Positions 58,745-64,000 of a DNA stretch of 64,000 nucleotides are shown piece by piece. Every line of letters starts with the position of its first letter. Position 1 is the stretch's first letter. The stretch is taken from contig NZ_JADBDS010000006.1 of NCBI RefSeq assembly GCF_014873705.1, forward strand, positions 62,001 to 126,000, given 5' to 3'. This DNA comes from Mycobacterium sp. OAS707 (GTDB taxonomy: Bacteria > Actinomycetota > Actinomycetes > Mycobacteriales > Mycobacteriaceae). The position numbers and the translations under genes were made by a program. A model generated the notes under the pieces. The model was given only the letters and a program-made list of their open reading frames with translations. It was not told where the DNA came from and made no database searches.

Positions 58745-58759
58745 GATTACATGATTACA
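58744..58759. promoter_or_regulatory. Tandem 8-bp direct repeats at the start of the 58175 gene
   Basis: TGATTACA occurs twice back to back (58744-58751 and 58752-58759), read as TGTAATCA-TGTAATCA on the coding strand, overlapping the start codon by one base. AT content is far above the surroundings. Tandem direct repeats at this place fit a regulator site or promoter core. Confidence 0.5.
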
Positions 58760-58834
58760 CCGTTACAACGCTGATGGGACGCCTTTCACCGCAAGCGAAC
58801 GGCCGTGATCGCCGCTAGCAGCGTCAGCCGGTGT

Positions 58835-59035
58835 CTAGCGCTTCATGAGCACGACGGCGCCGCCGCCGACGACCGCCCCGATCAACAGCAGCACGGCCAG
58901 GGCCGGGCTGACCAACCACCACACCAGCCCTACCCCGATGAGGACCGGCGAGACGGCGAACAGCACCATGCCGGGGTGCTGCTTGATGACCGCAAGGGCG
59001 CTCTGCGCCCGAACCCGGTCGATTTCCTTTGCCAT
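58835..59035 (-). CDS. Small two-helix membrane protein
   Basis: A 66-residue protein: a charged N-terminus (MAKEIDRVRAQSALAVIKQHPG) and two hydrophobic helices (VLFAVSPVLIGVGLVWWLVSP and ALAVLLLIGAVVGGGAVVLM). ATG at 59035 is used; a GTG one codon upstream is possible. Divergent from the AIM24 gene at 59074. No function recognised. Confidence 0.6.
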   Translation of the reverse strand: MAKEIDRVRAQSALAVIKQHPGMVLFAVSPVLIGVGLVWWLVSPALAVLLLIGAVVGGGAVVLMKR

Positions 59036-59073
59036 CACCTAAGAATGCCAGCGGTTGCCCTAGTTTGGACGGC

Positions 59074-59925
59074 ATGACAGGAACTGGACCTGGAAGCTGG
59101 CGCCCCGACCCCGAAGGCCGTTACGAGTACCGGTGGTTCGACGGCCGGCAATGGACCGATCAGGTGTCCCATCGCGGGCAGGTGAGCCGCGCACCGCTGG
59201 GTGGGCCGCCTGCGTCACCGGCGCCACCGCAGGCCGCTCCGGTCGGTGACGGATTCTCGGGCATCACCGGCGATCTCGTCGACGGCCGGTTCAGCGAGAA
59301 GGAAGCCAAACCGATCGCGAACCAGAACTCGAAGCTGCTGCGCGTGCGCCTCGGCGAACCGTTCATGGCGCGACAGGGTGCGATGGTCGCCTATCAAGGC
59401 AACGTGGATTTCTCGTTCGAGGGCGGCGGCGCAACGAAATTCATCAAGAAGGCGTTGACAGGTGAGGGACTGCCGCTGATGCGCTGCCAGGGTCAGGGCG
59501 ATGTCTTCCTCGCCGAGCGGGCCTACGACGTACATCTACTGAACCTGAACAATGCCGGACTGTCGATCAGCGGCAAGAATGTGCTGGCGTTCTCCTCGAG
59601 CCTCGACTGGAACATCGAGCGGGTGAAGGGCGGCAGCATGGTCGCGGGCGGTCTGTTCAACACGACGCTGCGCGGCACCGGTTGGGTGGCGCTGACCACC
59701 GATGGCCCGCCTGTCGTGCTGAACGCGGCCGAGGCGCCGACGTTCGCCGACACCAATGCCGTGGTGGCGTGGTCGGCGAATCTGCAGACGCAGCTGAAGA
59801 CGAGCTTCAAGGCAGGCGCGCTGATCGGTCGCGGTTCCGGCGAGGCGCTTCAGGTGTCGTTCTACGGGCAGGGCTTTGTCATCGTCCAGCCGTCGGAGGG
59901 CATTCCGCCGGTCGCGACGGGCTAG
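59074..59925 (+). CDS. AIM24-family protein with N-terminal DUF2510 domain
   Basis: A 283-residue protein. Residues about 6-30 (GSWRPDPEGRYEYRWFDGRQWTDQV) form a DUF2510 domain. After a Pro-rich linker, an AIM24 double-stranded beta-helix domain runs from about 65 to 280 (FMARQGAMVAYQGNVDFSFEGGG, GQGDVFLAERAYDVHLLNLNN, LAFSSSLDWNIERVKGGSMVAGGLFNTTLRGTGWVALTTDG). AIM24 proteins are widespread and poorly understood. ATG at 59074 starts directly before DUF2510. The stop lies 6 bp from the convergent dtd gene. Confidence 0.87.
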   Translation: MTGTGPGSWRPDPEGRYEYRWFDGRQWTDQVSHRGQVSRAPLGGPPASPAPPQAAPVGDGFSGITGDLVDGRFSEKEAKPIANQNSKLLRVRLGEPFMARQGAMVAYQGNVDFSFEGGGATKFIKKALTGEGLPLMRCQGQGDVFLAERAYDVHLLNLNNAGLSISGKNVLAFSSSLDWNIERVKGGSMVAGGLFNTTLRGTGWVALTTDGPPVVLNAAEAPTFADTNAVVAWSANLQTQLKTSFKAGALIGRGSGEALQVSFYGQGFVIVQPSEGIPPVATG

Positions 59926-59931
59926 CACTCA

Positions 59932-60363
59932 CTAAGCCTCCAGCAGCACCGTCACCGGGCCGTCGTTGACGAGCGCGACCTGCATGTCCGCGCCGAACAC
60001 GCCGGTTTCGACGTGGGCGCCGAGGCGTCGGAGCGCTTCGGCGAACGCCGTCACCAACGGTTCGGCCACCGCGCCAGGAGCGGCGGCGTTCCACGTCGGG
60101 CGCCTGCCCTTCGCGGTGTTGGCGTAGAGCGTGAACTGGCTGACCACCAGAATCGGTGCGCCGACATCTGCCGCGGCCTTCTCGTCGTCGAGAATCCTCA
60201 GCTGCCATAGCTTTTCGGCCAGTCGCTGTGCCTTCGCCGCATCGTCGGTGTGCGTGACGCCGACGAGCGCGAGCAGGCCCTGACCGTCCGGGGAGATGGC
60301 GCCGACGATCTCACCGTCGACAGTCACCGATGCCGAGGTCACCCGTTGCACGAGGATGCGCAT
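59932..60363 (-). CDS. dtd: D-aminoacyl-tRNA deacylase
   Basis: A 143-residue enzyme that hydrolyses D-amino acids (and glycine mischarged on tRNA-Ala) from tRNA, protecting translation. Start MRILVQRVTSASVTVDGEIVGAI is canonical, and the active-site blocks VSQFTLYAN (SQF-T) and the cis-GP motif region NDGPVTVLLEA are present. ATG at 60363 was chosen over a longer frame to 60399. It lies 36 bp downstream of the DUF305 gene stop and may be read through from it. Confidence 0.93.
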   Translation of the reverse strand: MRILVQRVTSASVTVDGEIVGAISPDGQGLLALVGVTHTDDAAKAQRLAEKLWQLRILDDEKAAADVGAPILVVSQFTLYANTAKGRRPTWNAAAPGAVAEPLVTAFAEALRRLGAHVETGVFGADMQVALVNDGPVTVLLEA

Positions 60364-60399
60364 GACCGCAGATGCTGCCATGCGCACCCAACGCCACAA

Positions 60400-61020
60400 C
60401 TAGAGCGTCGCCAGGATGCCCCTCATGGTTTCGATCTCTTTCTGCTGGGCGGTGACGATCGCGTTGGCAAGTTCGATCGCGGCTGGATATCGGCCATCCT
60501 TGATTTCGTTCTGCGCCATCGTGATTGCGCCATCGTGATGCGCAATCATCTGCGTCAGGAACAGCTTGCTCGCGTCGACGCCCTGCGCGGAGGTCAGCGC
60601 CGTCATGTCTGCGTCGGACATCATGCCGCTCATGCCAGGCATCTCGTGACCGGACATGGGCGGCATGGCGGGCGTGCCCCATTGAGTGAGCCAACCCTGC
60701 ATCAACTGGATTTCGGGTCCCTGGGCGGCCTTGATCTGATTGGCAAGTTCGGTGACGCGTGGATCGATGCCCTGCTTGCCGAGGACCATGTCGCTCATCT
60801 CGACCGCCTGCTGGTGGTGCGGAATCATGTGCTGGGCGAACATCACGTCTGCGTCGTTGTGGGCCTGCGCCGCTGCGCTCGTGGTCGGTGCGGCGGTCAT
60901 GGCCGACATGGAGTGTTCAGCGGGATGCTCGGATTGGGTCGAGCTGCTACAGCCTGTCGAGATGGCCAGCACCGCCAAGGCGCCGGCACCGATCACGGTC
61001 GTTCGCTTCCACATGGTCAT
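60400..61020 (-). CDS. DUF305 copper-linked lipoprotein
   Basis: A 206-residue lipoprotein (lipobox ISTGC, Cys24) with two DUF305 repeats, each centred on a His/Met cluster: FAQHMIPHHQQAVEMSDMVL and LTQMIAHHDGAITMAQNEIKDG. A Met-rich stretch MPPMSGHEMPGMSGMM links them. DUF305 proteins are often found with copper resistance genes and may bind metal outside the membrane. It is divergent from the copZ-like gene with a CsoR-type operator between, so copper induction is likely. Confidence 0.88.
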   Translation of the reverse strand: MTMWKRTTVIGAGALAVLAISTGCSSSTQSEHPAEHSMSAMTAAPTTSAAAQAHNDADVMFAQHMIPHHQQAVEMSDMVLGKQGIDPRVTELANQIKAAQGPEIQLMQGWLTQWGTPAMPPMSGHEMPGMSGMMSDADMTALTSAQGVDASKLFLTQMIAHHDGAITMAQNEIKDGRYPAAIELANAIVTAQQKEIETMRGILATL

Positions 61021-61042
61021 CGTTCCTTTCTACACACTTTTA

Positions 61043-61059
61043 ATACCCTAGGGGGGTAT
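61043..61059. promoter_or_regulatory. CsoR-type copper operator
   Basis: ATACCCTAGGGGGGTAT is a pseudo-palindrome (ATACCC / GGGTAT around G-rich centre) matching the TACCC-n-GGGGTA form of CsoR operators. It lies 15 bp upstream of the CopZ-like ATG and 23 bp upstream of the DUF305 start, where one bound repressor could silence both directions. No csoR gene is in the window. Confidence 0.75.
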
Positions 61060-61073
61060 GGTACACATGACAC

Positions 61074-61280
61074 ATGAGCACAACGACGGTCACCGTCACG
61101 GGTATGAGCTGCGGTTCCTGCGCCTCGACGGTGCGTGAGGAAATCTCCGATATCCCCGGGGTGCACGCGGTCAATGTCGATCTCGGCAGCGGAACGGTCG
61201 TCATCGAGAGCGGACGACCTGTCGAGGCGGCGGCGATCAAGACCGCCATCGAGGAAGCCGGCTACCGGTTGGCCGGCTGA
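61074..61280 (+). CDS. CopZ-like heavy-metal-associated (HMA) chaperone
   Basis: A 68-residue single HMA domain: VTVTGMSCGSCASTVREEISDIPGV with Cu(I) ligands Cys13 and Cys16 in GMSCGSC, and the C-terminal half ending EEAGYRLAG. It would carry Cu(I) to the P-type ATPase encoded two genes later. Start follows the CsoR-type operator; its stop shares the A with the next ATG (TGATG), so the copper genes are coupled. Confidence 0.9.
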   Translation: MSTTTVTVTGMSCGSCASTVREEISDIPGVHAVNVDLGSGTVVIESGRPVEAAAIKTAIEEAGYRLAG

Positions 61281-62166
61281 TGAACGCCGCACAGAAGATC
61301 GTCGCGTTCATGGTCGGCCTGGCCGTGGTGTTCACCGTCGCCGTCTTCCTCGGCAGGGCCGTCGGGCCCGAGGGCGGTGTGGTCGTGCAGCAGGCAACCG
61401 GACACGACGACGGTCACGGAGACCACGGCGCCGCGACCGAGTTGCCCGGTGGCCTGTCGTCGATGCAAGACGGCTACACGCTCTCGCTGGCCGAAGATCG
61501 ATACGAGGCCGCCAGCCGGGTGCCGCTGCGATTTCGGATCCTCGACGCCAGCGGCGCGCCGGTCATGCGGTACATCGAGAACCACGAAAAGCTGTTGCAT
61601 TTGATCGTGGTCCGCAACGATTTGACGCGTTACCAGCATGTGCACCCAAGGCTCGGTCCGATGGAACATGGGATGTACCAGTCGATCTCGGCCTTGGCGG
61701 CGACTATCGCGTGTTCGCCGATTTCACCCCGGCCGGTGGCCCCGCGATGACGTTGGGGGCCAACGTGCACGTCGGCGGCGAATACGCCCCGCAGCCGCTG
61801 TCGCCAGTCGCGGCGACGTCGGTCGTCGACGGGTACACGGTCACTTTGAGCGGGACGGCGAAAGCGGATGAGCCGGCTATGTTGACAATGTCGGTGAGCC
61901 GCGCCGGCAAGCCGGTCACCGATTTGCAGCCGTACCTGGGTGCATACGGCCATCTGGTTGCGCTGCGCGCGGCGGACCTGGCCTACCTGCACGTCCACCC
62001 GATGGGCACGCCGGGCGATGGCGTGACTGCTTCAGGACCCGACATCGGCTTCCACGCCGTCTTTCCGAGCGGGGGCGACTACCGGCTGTTCCTCGATTTC
62101 CAGCATGCTGGTGTGGTGCGCACCGCTGAGTTCACCGTGCCCGTCGGCGACAGGGAGTCTCGATGA
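61280..62166 (+). pseudogene. Frameshifted copper-region membrane protein gene (YtkA-like)
   Basis: Translation from 61280 gives an anchor helix (KIVAFMVGLAVVFTVAVFLG), a His-rich segment GHDDGHGDHG and an extracytoplasmic beta domain as far as RYQHVHPRLG. After this the frame changes at about 61652-61660. The continuation DGTWDVPVDLGLGGDYRVFADFTPAGG to VPVGDRESR is in another frame and ends at 62166, overlapping the ATPase start by 4 bp. Joined, it would be a roughly 295-residue protein with repeated HVHP motifs, likely metal-binding. A one-base deletion near 61655 (ctcggtccg) explains it: a true mutation or a sequencing error. Confidence 0.78.
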
Positions 62167-64000
62167 CGTCGGTCGAGCTCGCGATCGACGGCATGACGTG
62201 CGCGTCGTGTGCACATCGGATCGAGAAGAAACTCAACAAGCTCGAGGGCGTCACCGCCACGGTGAACTTCGCGACCGAGAAGGCGCATGTCGAATACGGC
62301 GATGCCGTGACCGCAGGTCAGCTGGTGGCCACGGTCGAAGACGCCGGCTACCAGGCGCACCTTCCCGAGGAAGCCATCGAAACGACAGCTGATCCGACGG
62401 CGTCGCTGCGGGAGCGACTGCTGATCTCGGCGGTGCTGACGGTTCCGGTGATCGCGATGGCGATGGTGCCCGCGCTGCAGTTCAGCAACTGGCAGTGGCT
62501 GTCGCTGGCGCTGGCGGCGCCGGTGGTCATCTGGGGTGCGTGGCCGTTTCACCAGGCGGCGTGGACGAATCTGCGGCATGGCACCGCCACCATGGACACA
62601 CTGATCTCGATGGGCACGCTCGCCGCGCTCGGTTGGTCGATCTACGCGTTGTTCTGGGGCAATGCGGGCATGCCGGGAATGAAGCATGCGTTCGAGCTGA
62701 CGATCGCGCGCACCGACGGAACCGGCAACGTCTACTTCGAAGCGGCGGCGGGAGTGACCACGTTCATCCTCGCAGGCCGCTATTTCGAGGCCCGCGCCAA
62801 GCGGAGAGCCGGTGCGGCCCTGGAGGCGCTGCTGGAACTCGGCGCCAAAGACGTCGCGGTGCTCAAAGACGGTGCAGAGCAACGCATTCCGATCGAACGC
62901 TTGTCGGTCGGCGACGAGTTCGTCGTGCGTCCGGGAGAGAAGTTCGCCACCGACGGCGTGGTCGTTTCGGGCAGTTCAGCGGTTGACGCGTCGATGCTGA
63001 CTGGGGAATCGGTGCCGGTGGATGTCCGGCCAGGCGATGCCGTAGTGGGTGCGACCGTCAACGTCGATGGCAGGCTTGTGGTCCGGGCCAGCCGCATTGG
63101 CTCGGATACTCAGCTAGCGCAGATGGCCCGCCTGGTGGAAGACGCGCAGAACGGCAAGGCGCAGGCGCAGCGGTTGGCGGATCAGATTTCCGGGGTGTTC
63201 GTGCCGATCGTCATCGCGTTGTCGGTAGCGACCTTGGGCTTCTGGCTCGGCACAGGCGGATCCGCCGCAGCGGCGTTCACGGCTGCGGTGGCGGTGCTGA
63301 TCATCGCGTGCCCATGTGCGCTTGGCTTGGCCACACCGACCGCGTTGATGGTGGGTACTGGTCGCGGTGCACAACTCGGCATCCTGATCAAAGGGCCGGA
63401 AGTGCTCGAGTCCACGCGCCGCATCGACACCATCATCTTGGATAAAACAGGCACGGTGACCACTGGGACGATGACGCTGGTCGACGTGATCACGACCGAT
63501 GGTGAACAACCGGACGAGGTGTTGCGATTGGCCGGCGCGCTCGAGGATGCGTCGTCGCATCCGATCGCCAAGGCGATCGCGAGCGGCGCGCGCGAGAAAG
63601 TCGGCGAGCTACCGATCGTGGACGACTTCAAGAGCCTCGATGGGCTGGGTGTCCAGGGCCTCGTTGAGGGGCACACGGTTTTGGTTGGCCGACGCCGGCT
63701 GCTAGACCTGCCCGATGACCTCGCAAAGGCCATGCAGGAGGCCGAATCTCATGGCCGGACGCCGGTGGTTGTCGGCTGGGAAGGCAAGGCGCGCGGAGTG
63801 CTCGTCGTCGCCGACGCCGTCAAGCCGACGTCGGCCGACGCTATCCGGGAGTTGCGCGATCTCGGCTTGACGCCGATCCTGCTGACGGGTGACAACGCTG
63901 ACGCTGCACGGACCGTTGCGAAGCAGGTCGGAATCGACGAAGTGATCGCCGAGGCGCTGCCCGAGGACAAGGTGGCAGCGGTGAAGCGGCTGCAGGCCAA
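62163..64000 (+). CDS. Copper-translocating P1B-type ATPase, 5' part
   Basis: About 612 residues are visible before the window ends. An N-terminal HMA domain has GMTCASC (two Cys). TATMDTLISMG precedes the actuator motif SSAVDASMLTGESVPVD. The transmembrane metal site is AVLIIACPCALGLATPTALMVG (Cys383-Pro-Cys385), and phosphorylation is at Asp427 in ILDKTGTVTTGTM. ADAVKPTSADAI and LLTGDNADAARTVAKQVGI are in the nucleotide-binding part. It exports Cu(I) and belongs to the CtpA/CtpB-like group of mycobacteria. ATG at 62163 overlaps the preceding stop (ATGA). The C-terminus lies outside the window. Confidence 0.93.
   Translation, partial: MTSVELAIDGMTCASCAHRIEKKLNKLEGVTATVNFATEKAHVEYGDAVTAGQLVATVEDAGYQAHLPEEAIETTADPTASLRERLLISAVLTVPVIAMAMVPALQFSNWQWLSLALAAPVVIWGAWPFHQAAWTNLRHGTATMDTLISMGTLAALGWSIYALFWGNAGMPGMKHAFELTIARTDGTGNVYFEAAAGVTTFILAGRYFEARAKRRAGAALEALLELGAKDVAVLKDGAEQRIPIERLSVGDEFVVRPGEKFATDGVVVSGSSAVDASMLTGESVPVDVRPGDAVVGATVNVDGRLVVRASRIGSDTQLAQMARLVEDAQNGKAQAQRLADQISGVFVPIVIALSVATLGFWLGTGGSAAAAFTAAVAVLIIACPCALGLATPTALMVGTGRGAQLGILIKGPEVLESTRRIDTIILDKTGTVTTGTMTLVDVITTDGEQPDEVLRLAGALEDASSHPIAKAIASGAREKVGELPIVDDFKSLDGLGVQGLVEGHTVLVGRRRLLDLPDDLAKAMQEAESHGRTPVVVGWEGKARGVLVVADAVKPTSADAIRELRDLGLTPILLTGDNADAARTVAKQVGIDEVIAEALPEDKVAAVKRLQA

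Overview
The window is high-GC actinobacterial DNA, almost certainly a fast-growing Mycobacterium (Mycolicibacterium) chromosome. Supporting signs are a mycothiol-dependent-isomerase-type protein, an F420/FMN PPOX protein, LprB/LprC-type lipoproteins, a fused CysNC, a SigG-like sigma factor and dense 4-bp ATGA/GTGA overlaps. As I remember the M. tuberculosis map, the conserved backbone follows Rv1287 to Rv1272c: Rrf2 regulator, cysN(C), cysD, carbonic anhydrase canA, oppBCDA, GMC oxidoreductase, an SbcC/SbcD-like pair, a SixA-type phosphatase, LprC, LprB and two ABC half-exporters. Blocks of accessory genes interrupt this backbone.

1-9 kb: the 5' part of a TDT-family transporter, a NarL-type two-component pair with a DUF4097 protein, a SigG-like ECF sigma factor with a PPOX protein, then small metabolic enzymes (nitronate monooxygenase, GNAT, VOC, mycothiol-dependent-type isomerase, hydrolase) and a TetR regulator divergent from the hydrolase. 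8.6-13.3 kb: a sulfate-activation operon on the minus strand, cysD-cysNC-cysQ-isochorismatase-like-Rrf2. 13.4-17.6 kb: an ADH/tautomerase operon with a divergent TetR and two clear operators, a cyclohexadienyl-dehydratase-like lipoprotein, a thioesterase, a small secreted protein and a degraded copy of the thioesterase 3' end. 17.5-26.9 kb: canA, then a minus-strand operon (response regulator, histidine kinase, GT39, GT2-GtrA, GT39) ending in a strong hairpin, plus three small membrane-anchored proteins.

27-33 kb: the oligopeptide importer oppBCDA. 32.5-42.3 kb: an accessory island with a hydrolase, a DszC/SfnB-like flavoenzyme, an IclR-led osmoprotectant-type ABC importer operon, a divergent HAL/PAL-family lyase whose MIO triad is Gly-Thr-Gly, and the GMC oxidoreductase. 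The importer-lyase pairing is the most interesting system here. It could be a catabolic module for a betaine-type amino acid such as ergothioneine or hercynine, but that is inference. 42.5-46.7 kb: a secreted Gly-rich protein, an MFS exporter with a divergent HxlR regulator, and a DUF1326/DUF2182 pair. 46.7-58.2 kb: SbcCD-like proteins, SixA, LprC/LprB, a heterodimeric ABC exporter and a stand-alone molybdopterin oxidoreductase. 58.2-64 kb: small conserved proteins, an AIM24 protein, dtd, and a copper region (DUF305 lipoprotein, CsoR-type operator, CopZ-like chaperone, a frameshifted His-rich membrane protein, and a P1B ATPase cut by the window end).

A 58-bp palindromic element occurs twice: between ADH and cysD, and in frame inside the N-terminus of the second GT39 gene. 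No tRNA, rRNA, CRISPR array or insertion sequence was recognised.
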